From Paraburkholderia hiiakae (GTDB lineage Bacteria; Pseudomonadota; Gammaproteobacteria; Burkholderiales; Burkholderiaceae), in the NCBI RefSeq assembly GCF_904848665.1, contig NZ_CAJHCQ010000027.1, forward strand, positions 49,121 to 113,120: 64,000 nt of DNA, in the 5' to 3' direction. Both the position numbers and the translations under genes were made by a program. The notes below the pieces were generated by a model. The model was not told where the DNA came from and made no database searches. It worked only from the letters and a program-made list of their open reading frames with translations. Shown here in pieces: positions 44,748-53,620 of the stretch; positions within the stretch are counted from its first letter, which is position 1, and every line of letters begins with the position of its first letter.

Positions 44748-45182
44748 ATGGCCGCATGGGACATGGCGAAGTCCGCCCTGAAATACGCAAATCCAACTGC
44801 GTGGCTGGTCGTGGAGGGCGTTGAACTGGCAGCCAATGCCGTTGCCAAAGCCTCCGCGCAAGGTGTCGATGAACTGCGCGCCGAAGTTGCGAAGCAGGAT
44901 TTGCAGATGAAATTTGCTCAGCACCAGGCGCGCGTTGCGCAGGAACTGGCAATCGCAAGACGAATCGATAACGCGGAAGAAGTCGAAATCGAAGAGTTTT
45001 ATAACGTGTCGGGAAAGGGCAATGTGGGGCTCACGGTGGACGCTGAGGGAGGCACCGGAACGTTGGGTTTGGGTGGAGAAGGCAGCAAAGTGACAAAGCG
45101 GATTTACCGGTTCAAGGGGCTCAACAAAGAGATGCAACAAGTGTTCGTCCAGAATCAGAGCGACGACACTTCTACGCCTTGA
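44748..45182 (+). CDS. Last gene of the GTPase operon, unknown, 144 aa
   Basis: Starts at the ATG of MAAWDMAKSALKYANPTAWL, after a GAGG ribosome site. The first 60 residues are amphipathic helix and coiled coil (VAKQDLQMKFAQHQARVAQE). The second half has short Gly-rich strands (GKGNVGLTVDAEGGTGTLGL). No family recognised. A terminator follows, closing the operon. Confidence 0.5.
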   Translation: MAAWDMAKSALKYANPTAWLVVEGVELAANAVAKASAQGVDELRAEVAKQDLQMKFAQHQARVAQELAIARRIDNAEEVEIEEFYNVSGKGNVGLTVDAEGGTGTLGLGGEGSKVTKRIYRFKGLNKEMQQVFVQNQSDDTSTP

Positions 45183-45204
45183 CGTTTTACGGCACTCGTG
45201 TTGC

Positions 45205-45245
45205 AGGAGCGTGGGATCAACGATCCCCGCTCCCGACGTTTTCAA
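45205..45245 (+). terminator. Terminator closing the GTPase operon
   Basis: A GC-rich hairpin (GGAGCG-T-GGGATC / GATCCC-C-GCTCC) is followed within nine bases by TTTT. It lies 22 bases after the last operon gene and marks the right edge of the island. Confidence 0.65.
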
Positions 45246-45716
45246 GGAATCGATAAATGGCCCTTCCCCGACGTTCCAGATGGGCGCGCATTGACGCAAT
45301 CAAAGCGCGGTTCATCAGCCGCTCACTCTAGATCCACGTGCCGGATACGTGACATTGATAAGGCAACCCGCAATTACCGATCAGGTCGCCGATCGTAGTG
45401 GGCACGCCAGCCATCAGTGTTACGCTGCTCTCCCACAACGCCGGCGATCGAGTGGCCGTTTCGTGGGAGAACTGCTACCCGAAGATCGCGACCCAGTAGC
45501 GATCGAACGATTCTTGATCCCCTCTTCGACATTGCCTGTAAGAGCTGCTCGCCACCCCGCATTGCAAATTGCATTTTTTCACGCTGAATCAGTGTATTAC
45601 GTCGAGATGCGGCGGATTTTTTGCGTTTGCCGGCCAACCCTCCTGTCGTCCTGCGCTTTCGTACTCGCGCTGGTGCTTTATGACAGGTCATGTCCAGGTT
45701 GTTGGGCGCTATGGGC
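45246..45716. other. Region without a supported gene
   Basis: About 470 bases. Long overlapping frames on both strands (for example 45349-45795 plus) show no family. Nothing supported. Confidence 0.4.
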
Positions 45717-46328
45717 TCAGTCGTTAGACAGCGAACCCAGCAATGTCGCAACCTTCGCCTTGCCGGTTTTCTGCAATCGAGCCATGAGGGCGTGATCGAT
45801 TCGCTTGAGCCCGTAAGTTTGAGCGATGTCGTGCTGCAATCGGCACCATAGATGGCTGGTGACCTCAGCGTCAACCATCGCCCGGTGAGCACGACCCGAT
45901 TTCGGTAACTGAAGCATCTCCGCCAAGCTAGCCAGGCGGTGACTCTGGGCGCGTGGGTAGACCCGCCTGGCGACGAGCATCGTGCAAGCAAATGAATGCT
46001 CCGCTGGCACTCCAAGCAGCCCAAGTTCTGCCTGCCAAAACCGCTTATCGAAACCGGCGTTGTGGGCAACGACGGGATGGTTTCCGACAAACGCTGCAGA
46101 TTCCCTCATGACTTTCGATACAGGAGGAGCCGATGCAATCATGTCGTTCGTGATGCCGGTGAGAGCAACGACATCGGACGGGATGCGTCGTCCTGCGTTC
46201 ATCAAGCTCTGGTAACGATCAACAATCTGGCCGTCACGCAGAAGGATGACGGCGATCTCGGTAGCGCGGTCGCCCAGATTCGGCGAAAGCCCGGTTGTTT
46301 CGAAGTCGAGTACCGCAACGGTTTGCAT
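45717..46328 (-). CDS. DEDDh 3'-5' exonuclease, DNA polymerase III epsilon-like
   Basis: 203 residues with the DEDDh motifs: ExoI VLDFETTGLSPN, ExoII NAGFDKRFWQAE, ExoIII HRAMVDAEVT with the general-base histidine. It also has GITNDMI and LASLAEMLQLP typical of the epsilon-type fold. Such enzymes remove single-stranded DNA or RNA 3' ends. The start could also be the GTG at 46343, giving MNERN. It stands alone, convergent with the GTPase operon and about 530 bases from it; a link to the island is not shown. Confidence 0.8.
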   Translation of the reverse strand: MQTVAVLDFETTGLSPNLGDRATEIAVILLRDGQIVDRYQSLMNAGRRIPSDVVALTGITNDMIASAPPVSKVMRESAAFVGNHPVVAHNAGFDKRFWQAELGLLGVPAEHSFACTMLVARRVYPRAQSHRLASLAEMLQLPKSGRAHRAMVDAEVTSHLWCRLQHDIAQTYGLKRIDHALMARLQKTGKAKVATLLGSLSND

Positions 46329-47071
46329 GTTTCTTTCGTTCACTAGTCAGTTGATGCCGTACTACGCACGCTTCCCCACGCCTGACGAGCCACCCAGGCA
46401 AGACGCCCATATCCCGGTGCCTGGCTGCATGGAGAACATCCTTATACAAAGCCAAATGGAGCGCTTCGTTTCTTCTTGCCGTCAAGCTGATAACGCCTTA
46501 GCTTGTTCGCCCGCTCCGGCCAGCTCGCCAACCAACGACACACCCAGAGCCTGAATTTTCAGGGTATTGGTGGCGACGCGCCCGGATCCGGACGCGTTGA
46601 ATGAAGGGCGTATTCTACGCCTCGCGAACCGGAATTTTCTTATATCGGCTCTAGCGCCGTCGCGAGTGAGTGGGGCGAACGTGAGGGTCGACAGATGAAA
46701 CGCCTGGACTGACGCGAAGCGCAGGCGCTGCGCGTTCATCTCGCTGGAGTTGAGGATTGCGAGTTCACCGGCACCGGGAAAGCCGACAGGTTCAGCGGAG
46801 GGCGGGGCGTGCGACTACATCCGGCGTTTTTTGAAATCGCTTAGTTTGATAGAAAAACATGCATCTTGTGATAAGAAGGATTATCTCAATGGCTCGGTCA
46901 AACGTCGAATTTTCGAGGAGAACTTGAGCCTGTTCGATGCCCCATTGCTGCCCACCCCCGTTGGGACGTTTCTGGCGCGACTCGCCGCCAGGGAACGAAG
47001 ATTCTCGTGTTCGCTAAGGCGAACAGCCCGCTTCGCGAGCAGCGCGAGAATTACGAGACCAGCTGCGGTCG
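46329..47071. other. Region without a supported gene, left of the insertion sequence
   Basis: About 740 bases. An imperfect inverted repeat GTTCGCTAAGGCGAAC lies near 47014. ORFs such as 46482-46739 (minus) have no recognisable family. Nothing supported. Confidence 0.4.
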
Positions 47072-47143
47072 GGAGACCGCGCCAAAGCGGGGGCTGGAAT
47101 CGGGTCTGCGAATATGACTCAAGGATGTGTCTATAGTGCTTCG

Positions 47144-47858
47144 ATGGACTCCGACTCTTCCGAATCGATTTCTGTTCTCCAGTTGCGAATCAGTCTACGC
47201 GGGGTCAGCCCGCCTGTCTGGCGGCGGCTCCTGATTCCCGAGCAGATCACGATTGCGCAGTTGCATCAGGTGATGCAGCTCGCCATGGGCTGGAACGACG
47301 AACCCCTGCACCGGTTTGTCATCCGCCGATGGCGTTACGGCGAACATCGCGACGGCGCGTTGCAATTCTTCGACGGACCCGACACCCTGTCCCTCGCGGC
47401 GTTTGGCCTGCACGAACATGAGCGCTTTTGCGTACCTCTGCGACTTCACCTCGTGGTGGTTACATGACGTGCGCGTCGAGCGGCGCACGTGCGCCCAGCG
47501 ATCAAGCCAGCTGCCGCGCTGCGTCGCGGGCGCCGGGCGTTGCCCGCCAGAAGACACCGGAGGTCCCGAAAGATACATGAACGCACTGGAAGTTCATGGC
47601 GAGCACGAATTTTTCGAGTGGATCGAGACTTTACGCGAAGGCCAGATTGACGTTAACGATCTACGCGTTGAGGCGGACGAATGGCTGATCTGGCTGGATC
47701 GGTGTTTCGACCGTCGGGCGGCGAATGAACGGCTGCAGACGCTTGCGCGGCAAGCTGACCGCCTAGGCGACGTGCCGGGCAGGAGGCTGCGATGCAGATC
47801 AGCGTGCAGATTGTGGTTCAGACTGAGGTCGACGAGCAGGCGAACATTACGGAGATAG
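47144..47858 (+). pseudogene. Plasmid pRiA4b ORF-3-like passenger gene, frameshifted
   Basis: The first frame gives LQLRISLRGVSPPVWRRLLI, then HQVMQLAMGWNDEPLHRF, hallmarks of the pRiA4b ORF-3 family. Near 47424 the frame reads FCVPLRLHL and stops. Skipping one T of the TTTT run at 47424-47427 gives AYLCDFTSWWLHDVRVER, then AGRCPPEDTGGPERY and FEWIETLREG: the second half of the same protein. It is either a one-base insertion or a +1 frameshift at CGC-TTT-TGC. The second frame runs past the transposase start to 47858. Confidence 0.6.
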
Positions 47859-49195
47859 CCCGCTTCCAACGGGAAGGCTTCGATGCGGGCTCTCTCGGCT
47901 TGCATCTTGAGGAGGCGAAGGCGCTGCTGGGCCGGCTGCAGCGCTCGATGATTGACGCGCAGGCCGCTGAAGCGATTGCGCGGCTGAGCGTGTGCCCGGA
48001 GTGCGGCTCCCGTTTGACCGTCAAGGGCCACCATCGCCTGGTTTGCCGCTCGGTGTTTGGCCGGCTATCGATCGACAGCCCTCGGTTGTATCAGTGCCGG
48101 TGTTCCGGAGCGGGGCGACGGTCCGTCAGTCCACTGGCCAGTTGCCTGTGTGAGCGGACGAGCCCCGAACTGCAGTATCTCGAGGCGAAATTTGCCGCGC
48201 TGATGTCCTATGGGCTGAGCGTCCGGGTACTGGAGGAGGTGTTACCGCTTGAGCATGTGCTCGCGGCCACCACGATCCGGCGGCGCGTCGCCACACTGGG
48301 TGGTCGCCTTGAGAGTTCGAAGGCAACGGTCGCCTGTGAGCAACGGCGATACGTCGATCTGCCCGCTGGCCGATGCGCTATTCCGCAGCACACCTCAGTA
48401 CGCGCCGTCGGGATCGACGGCGGCTATATCCGGCTTGCTGGACACAGCAGTCGACAGGACGGCTGGTTCGAGGTCATCGTCGGAAAATCACTGCGCGATG
48501 ACGGTCGCGGACACAGCTTCGCTTACGTTCACACACTCGAGCCCGAGCCTGCCGATCGGATGCTGGCGTTTCTTGCGCAGGAAGGCGTCGGCGCGGACCA
48601 GCCGATAACTTTCCTGTCCGACGGCGGCGACACCGTTCGCCGCGCCCAGCTCGACTTTGGCGATTGCGGCGAGAGGGTACTCGACTGGTTTCACGTCGCC
48701 ATGCGGGTACAGAATCTCGAACAGATGATCAAGGGATTACGGGGCCGCAACGAACGGCCATGTGTCGACACGCTGATCGATAAGCTGCGCAGTGCAAAGT
48801 GGCACCTGTGGCACGGCTGCCCTTATCCGGCGCTGCAGCGGCTTGAAAGCCTGGGCTGGGAGCTCGCCACGGATGACTGTCCCGAGGAGGCCAGGCTGCT
48901 GGCCAGAGTAGAGGAGTTCATCGGTTACCTCGAGAACAACCAGCGCTTTATCGTGAACTACGGAGACCGCTACCGTCATGGCGAGCCGATCACCTCGAGC
49001 TTCGTCGAGTCGGCGGTCAACCAGGTGGTCAGCAAGCGCTTTGTGAAGCGGCAGCAGATGGCGTGGCGACCCGCTCATGCGCAAGGCCTTCTGCAGGTGA
49101 GGACGGCCGTTCTGAATGAGCAGTTGCGATCATGCTTCGAGCGATGGTATCCGCCGCTCGCTGGCAATGATCGCGCTCACGATATCGCGGCATAG
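47792..49195 (+). CDS. ISKra4-family transposase
   Basis: 467 residues. A zinc-finger-like domain CPECGSRL...CRSVFG...CRCSG (residues 66-108) precedes a DDE catalytic core: first Asp in AVGIDGGYIRLAG, second in FLSDGGDTVRR, and the glutamate in SSFVESAVNQVVSKRF. Length and domain order match ISKra4-group transposases. It ends exactly at the start of the right inverted repeat, and follows the passenger gene with overlap. Confidence 0.85.
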   Translation: MQISVQIVVQTEVDEQANITEIARFQREGFDAGSLGLHLEEAKALLGRLQRSMIDAQAAEAIARLSVCPECGSRLTVKGHHRLVCRSVFGRLSIDSPRLYQCRCSGAGRRSVSPLASCLCERTSPELQYLEAKFAALMSYGLSVRVLEEVLPLEHVLAATTIRRRVATLGGRLESSKATVACEQRRYVDLPAGRCAIPQHTSVRAVGIDGGYIRLAGHSSRQDGWFEVIVGKSLRDDGRGHSFAYVHTLEPEPADRMLAFLAQEGVGADQPITFLSDGGDTVRRAQLDFGDCGERVLDWFHVAMRVQNLEQMIKGLRGRNERPCVDTLIDKLRSAKWHLWHGCPYPALQRLESLGWELATDDCPEEARLLARVEEFIGYLENNQRFIVNYGDRYRHGEPITSSFVESAVNQVVSKRFVKRQQMAWRPAHAQGLLQVRTAVLNEQLRSCFERWYPPLAGNDRAHDIAA

Positions 49196-49340
49196 AGCCC
49201 CCGCTTTGGCGCGGTCTCCAGATTACGGTCGAGGCGACCGTCGAGTGCGAGGGCTTGCCCAAACCTGTCTGTGTCGCGGCGATATTGCTGAACGAGCAGC
49301 GCCAGGGCAGATGATCTGGAATCCGAACGGAGAGTGCACT

Positions 49341-50123
49341 ATGCGTTTCACGGACAAGGTGGCCATCGTCACCGGCGCGGCCAGCGGCATCGGCCGGGCG
49401 ACGGCCCGGCGGCTCTATGACGAGGGCGCGACGCTTGCCCTGTTCGACCGCAATGCCGACGCGCTTGCCGCTGCGGCCGAAAGCATGGAGAGTGCGCGCG
49501 TCTGGTACGCCGGTCTCGACGTCGCGCATGAAGACGACGTGGCGAACGCCGTCGACCAGGTGTTGCGTCGCTTCGGCGCCATCGACGTGTTGTGCAATAA
49601 CGCGGGTATCGCAGGCGGCGACTATTCACCCGTTAGTGAAACGCGCACGGATGTCTGGCAGCAAATCCTCGCGGTCAATCTGATGGGCGTTGTGCATTTC
49701 ACCAAATGGGCCTCGCGCACGATGATCGAGCGTAGCCGTGGCGCGATCGTCAATACCGCTTCCGTGGCCGGTGTGCGCTCGGGCGCGGGCGGGAACGCAT
49801 ACAGCGCCTCGAAGGCGGCGGTCATCAACCTCACCATGACGAGCGCATGCGCTCTTGCGCCGTGGCATATCCGCGTCAATGCGGTGTGCCCCGGGCTGAT
49901 CGAAACGGGTATGACGGCCCCGGTGTTCGAACGTGCGCGCGCAGAGAACAAAGAGGACCGACTCGGCTACCGGTGCGAGTTGCGCCGTCCTGGGCGCCCG
50001 GAGGAAGTGGCCTCCGCCATCGCGTTTCTTGCGAGCGACGACGCCAGCTATGTGACAGGTCAGGCGCTTCCGGTGGATGGCGGCAACACCGCTTCGCTGA
50101 ATCTGCCGGGAATGAAGGTCTGA
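49341..50123 (+). CDS. Short-chain dehydrogenase/reductase
   Basis: 260-residue SDR: the NAD(P) loop TGAASGIGRAT (residues 12-22), NNAGIAG, the catalytic Ser in NTASVAGVRSG, and the YSASKAA catalytic Tyr/Lys motif, then RVNAVCPGLIETGM. The start MRFTDKVAIVTG is canonical. Its substrate is not predictable. The insertion sequence ends 121 bases upstream and may have removed its native promoter. Confidence 0.85.
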   Translation: MRFTDKVAIVTGAASGIGRATARRLYDEGATLALFDRNADALAAAAESMESARVWYAGLDVAHEDDVANAVDQVLRRFGAIDVLCNNAGIAGGDYSPVSETRTDVWQQILAVNLMGVVHFTKWASRTMIERSRGAIVNTASVAGVRSGAGGNAYSASKAAVINLTMTSACALAPWHIRVNAVCPGLIETGMTAPVFERARAENKEDRLGYRCELRRPGRPEEVASAIAFLASDDASYVTGQALPVDGGNTASLNLPGMKV

Positions 50124-50261
50124 GGCCGTCGAAGGTGAGCGGGTGGAAATGCCCGCATGAAGACCTGTGGGCCAACGGATTTGAAAGGTAGGGGTGCGAA
50201 ACTGAGGGCAGGCAGCAGGGATGCCCATGCCGGTGTTGCCATGCCTGCCGGGAGATTCTAA

Positions 50262-50786
50262 GTGACTGGCGCGCCTGACTATCCCATCGAAGGCGGTTGC
50301 GACTGCAGGTTCATTCGCTATCGCCTGCTTTCTTCGCCGCTTTTCGTTCATTGTTGCCATTGCCGCTGGTGCCAGCGCGAGACCGGTGCGTCGTTCGCAC
50401 TCAACGCGATGATCGAAGGCGACCAGGTCGAATTGCTGAGCGGCAACCTTGCCTGGGTCGATACGCCTTCCGAAAGCGGACGCGGGCAGCAGATCGGGCG
50501 CTCCCCGAAGTGTTCGGTGGCGCTCTGGAGTCATTACGCCGGCGCTGGGCCGCTCATTGCATTCGTTCGGGTCGGCACGCTGGATAATCCAGATCTGTTG
50601 CCGCCCAATATCCATATCTTTACTGTTTCGAAGCAGCCGTGGGTGGTGTTGCCGGAGTCGACGCCTGCGGTGCCGGTTTATTACGATCGGAAGCAGTATT
50701 GGCCGCCGGCGAGTTTGGCGAGGCGCGAGGCGTTGCTGCCGCGTATCGAGGCGTGGGTTGCTTCGCAGCGAGATGGGATGAGTTGA
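50262..50786 (+). CDS. GFA-family protein (glutathione/formaldehyde-activating-like)
   Basis: 174 residues from a GTG. The family cysteines are visible: GGCDCRFIRY, CCHCRWCQRETGASFALN, and RSPKCSVALWSH, forming zinc sites. The carboxyl part with LPESTPAVPVYYD and RKQYWPPASL is usual for longer members. Despite the name, the family's activity on formaldehyde is not general. Confidence 0.75.
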   Translation: MTGAPDYPIEGGCDCRFIRYRLLSSPLFVHCCHCRWCQRETGASFALNAMIEGDQVELLSGNLAWVDTPSESGRGQQIGRSPKCSVALWSHYAGAGPLIAFVRVGTLDNPDLLPPNIHIFTVSKQPWVVLPESTPAVPVYYDRKQYWPPASLARREALLPRIEAWVASQRDGMS

Positions 50787-51002
50787 GAAATTTTTGCACT
50801 GACTTCGGGAAGGGCCTGATTCAAGTCGGCACCCTCGTGGTGCGCGCTGTCACTCGGCTCGTTGCGGCGCTGGAACGTGAGGGCGACGCTGAGGCATAAT
50901 AGAGGGATAAGGTCAATTAGAAAGCGTCGTCGCCCGGTGCGAGCTGCTCAAAGCAGGTCACACTCCCAGACCTCGCAGCTTAACGAGCAAGACGAAAAGA
51001 GC

Positions 51003-52151
51003 ATGTTGTTTGCAAAAATACAAATCCTGTTTTATGTCACGTCATTTGCACTGGCTGTATTGATTATTTTGCCATTCGGCAGGATTTTTAAAATACAGGA
51101 AGAGAGCCGCAAATATGAATTTCTCGATGGTCTCCGGGGAGTTCTTGCCATTGCAGTCAGCACATGTCACATTAATCAACATCTACTCGTTTTCTTTGGC
51201 TTCACTCAATTGCCAGAGGTTGCGAACAGGATCGGCGCCTTGGCGGTCCAGGTTTTTTTCGCCATAACCGCATTTTTATTCACAAGGCGGGCGCTGAGTG
51301 GAAAGCTGGATTTCCGGTCGTTCTACATACAACGGATTCGAAGAATCATGCCGCTGTACCTGTTTGCGTCGGCGGCTACCATCTTCTTTTGCCTGTACTA
51401 TTCTCCTTATCCGTCTGAGGCCTTTGGCAAGCTGACTTCGCAGTCGCTTAACATAGTGTTATATGGAACGCTTGGAGGCATTAAAGATATCGAGGTGCAA
51501 GGGTACAACGCGTTACCGTTGATTGGCGTTGCCTGGTCGCTTCCTTATGAATGGCGATTCTATATCAGTCTACCAGTGCTCTTTTTTATATGCAGGCGCT
51601 CCAGAGTCGCTTGCGGTCTGGCAATGGTGACAATCCTTTCGCTCGGCACCTATGCCTTCGCCGAATCGCCGGAAGTGATCTGGCCATTTTTTGCTCCGGG
51701 TGTCATCGTGGCCCTGCTCGCGGAGAGAACGCCTGTGCTTTCGAAGCCGTGGAAAGTCGCCTTTTGCGCCATTGCGGTAATTCTGGTCATCCTGGAGGCA
51801 AACACGGATGGTTACTACACGTACTGGCATCTGCTGATGTCGTTCGGAATTTTCTATTGCATATTTTTTGCCGGCCCCCGCATTTTGACCTCGCAACCGC
51901 TGAAAATGCTCGGTCAGGTCAGTTTTAGCATTTATATGCTGCATTATCTTGTTATGACACCCGCTCTGGAGAACTTCTACCGATATCACGGTCCGTCCCT
52001 GAGCTCGCCGGCAAAATTTTCAATCGCCGTTTTGATAAACATCGCCGTGATTCCGCTCGCTTGTATCAGCTACAAGCTGATTGAAATTCCGGGAGCAAGA
52101 ATCAGGAGAAAGACGGCCAATACCGACGATCGTCTAGCTTTGTCGAATTGA
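51003..52151 (+). CDS. Acyltransferase 3 family membrane protein
   Basis: 382 residues with about ten membrane segments. Family marks: YEFLDGLRGVLAIAVSTCHI (the R/H near the start), AVQVFFAITAFLFTRRAL, FYIQRIRRIMPLYLF, and WSLPYEWRFYISLPVLFF. OafA/YrhL-type enzymes acetylate or otherwise decorate surface polysaccharides at the inner membrane. Its position opposite the O-antigen genes supports that role. The region has lower GC than its neighbours, a sign of recent transfer. ATG 51003 follows an AAAGAG ribosome site. Confidence 0.8.
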   Translation: MLFAKIQILFYVTSFALAVLIILPFGRIFKIQEESRKYEFLDGLRGVLAIAVSTCHINQHLLVFFGFTQLPEVANRIGALAVQVFFAITAFLFTRRALSGKLDFRSFYIQRIRRIMPLYLFASAATIFFCLYYSPYPSEAFGKLTSQSLNIVLYGTLGGIKDIEVQGYNALPLIGVAWSLPYEWRFYISLPVLFFICRRSRVACGLAMVTILSLGTYAFAESPEVIWPFFAPGVIVALLAERTPVLSKPWKVAFCAIAVILVILEANTDGYYTYWHLLMSFGIFYCIFFAGPRILTSQPLKMLGQVSFSIYMLHYLVMTPALENFYRYHGPSLSSPAKFSIAVLINIAVIPLACISYKLIEIPGARIRRKTANTDDRLALSN

Positions 52152-52178
52152 CAACACGCTGTAGCCTGGGCGAGACCA

Positions 52179-52218
52179 GTGACAAACACGACACCCTGAT
52201 GAGCGTCCTGTTTGTCAC
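52179..52218. terminator. Hairpin between convergent genes
   Basis: GTGACAAACA and TGTTTGTCAC form a ten-base perfect stem with a 20-base loop between the acyltransferase and wbuB stops. A short GAC/GTC pair adds to the stem. Confidence 0.5.
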
Positions 52219-52219
52219 G

Positions 52220-53620
52220 TCACTGCACCGGCATCTCTTCTTCTAGCTGACCTGGTTGACTGGGGGCGACTAACGGGTCAATGGCGCTGGGTGTGTCCTT
52301 CTGCGAAAGCCAGGGCGCGGCTGGCGCGACTTGAGCCCCGGTGCTCGCGGCGTCCTGCATGGGCAGGGCGGCAACACCATGTTGTTTGCGAAAAAGCTTT
52401 CGGTTGTGCGGCGTAACAGTTCGAAGCAACGTCTCGATCCGGTCGACCAGCATCGGGAATTCAAATTCCTGACGGCAGTACGCCTTTCCCGCGTGCCCCA
52501 TCTCTGCCCGTTGCTGAGGTGCCATGCCGACGAGCGCAACGACGGCGTCGGCCAGTCCGCGGCTGTCGCCCGCGGGGCACGTGAATCCGGCGCGCGCTTC
52601 GAGAATCACGCGCGCGCCTTCTCCGTCAAGCATGCCGACAATGGGAACGCCTGCTGCGAGATACGATTGCACCTTGCTCGGGATCGTCATGGCGAACAGC
52701 GGATCACGTTTGAGCGACACCAGCAGCGCGTTGGCCTCGCGATGAAAGCGGGGCATCACTTCGGATGGAAAGGCACCCAGCAGACGGACTCGTGACTTGA
52801 GCCCTCGCGTTTCGATTGCGTCACGAATCCAGCCCGCCTGTCGGCCGTCGCCGACCAGACACCACTCGATATCATCGCGCTCACGCAGAAGTTCGACTGC
52901 TTCGAGGACGGCCGGAAAGTCTTGCGCTTCGCCCAAGTTGCCAAGATAAAAAATCTTGAACGTGTTGGTCCTGGCGACCGGCCCTGCAGGCAGCGCGACT
53001 GGCTTGGTCCGCTGCGTCTCTGCCCAGTTCGGCAGGTAGCTCAGTGGTAACCGAGCGGGCGCCTGCTCACGCAGTCGCGGCATCATGGCCCGAGACTGGG
53101 CGAGAAGATGATCCGTATGAGCGTAGAACCACCGCATCCACCGGTCCACGAATCGCAGAAGAAAGCGCGAACGTACAACGCCCACAGCTTCCAGGGTGTC
53201 CGGCCAGAGATCCTGGACCCAGAATAGCGTGGGGGCGCGCTTGATGCGGCGAAGGATGACAGCCGGAAATCCGATGGTCGCGGGAGACAGTTGATAGACG
53301 AGGATGCGGTCGAATGCGCGTCCGCGCAGCTTCCAGATGCCCAGCACCGACGCGCTTGCCGCGAACGACAAGTAGTTGAGTATCAACCGGATTGCTCCAG
53401 TTCCGCGAGGAACCAGAGGAACCCGAATGATTTCGACGCCATTGAAGCGGCTGAAAGCAGCCGGATCATGGCGATAATCGTCGTAGACTGCGCCGCCGGG
53501 ATAGTTGGGCAGGCCAGTGAGTACCGTAACCTGGTGTCCGCGTTCGACGAGCTCTTGCGCCAGTTCATTGACGCGGAAATTTTCTGGCCAGAAATATTGG
53601 CTGAGGATCAGGATTCGCAT
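52220..53620 (-). CDS. wbuB: WbuB-like L-fucosaminyltransferase
   Basis: 466-residue family 4 glycosyltransferase. Amino end MRILILSQYFWPENFRVNEL, FWVQDLWPDTLEAVG, then the donor site FYLGNLGEAQDFPAVLEAV, GDGRQAG, and SLKRDPLFAMTIPSKVQSYL. WbuB transfers N-acetyl-L-fucosamine to the growing O-unit at the cytoplasmic face. The last 60 residues form a Pro/Gln-rich tail beyond the fold. It overlaps fnlC by 13 bases and stands last in the cluster. Confidence 0.8.
   Translation of the reverse strand: MRILILSQYFWPENFRVNELAQELVERGHQVTVLTGLPNYPGGAVYDDYRHDPAAFSRFNGVEIIRVPLVPRGTGAIRLILNYLSFAASASVLGIWKLRGRAFDRILVYQLSPATIGFPAVILRRIKRAPTLFWVQDLWPDTLEAVGVVRSRFLLRFVDRWMRWFYAHTDHLLAQSRAMMPRLREQAPARLPLSYLPNWAETQRTKPVALPAGPVARTNTFKIFYLGNLGEAQDFPAVLEAVELLRERDDIEWCLVGDGRQAGWIRDAIETRGLKSRVRLLGAFPSEVMPRFHREANALLVSLKRDPLFAMTIPSKVQSYLAAGVPIVGMLDGEGARVILEARAGFTCPAGDSRGLADAVVALVGMAPQQRAEMGHAGKAYCRQEFEFPMLVDRIETLLRTVTPHNRKLFRKQHGVAALPMQDAASTGAQVAPAAPWLSQKDTPSAIDPLVAPSQPGQLEEEMPVQ

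Larger units (their letters stand above)
47072..49219 (+). mobile_element. ISKra4-type insertion sequence, complete
   Basis: The ends are 24-bp perfect inverted repeats: left 47072-47095 beginning GGAGACCGCGCC, right 49196-49219 ending GGCGCGGTCTCC. Between them lie a passenger gene and the transposase, in all 2148 bases. I see no identical direct repeat in the immediate flanks. It landed 121 bases upstream of the SDR gene. Confidence 0.8.

Noticed and set aside
45349..45795. A plus-strand 148-codon frame with a hydrophobic middle
   Set aside because: No ribosome site, overlaps the convergent exonuclease gene and has no similarity to known proteins.
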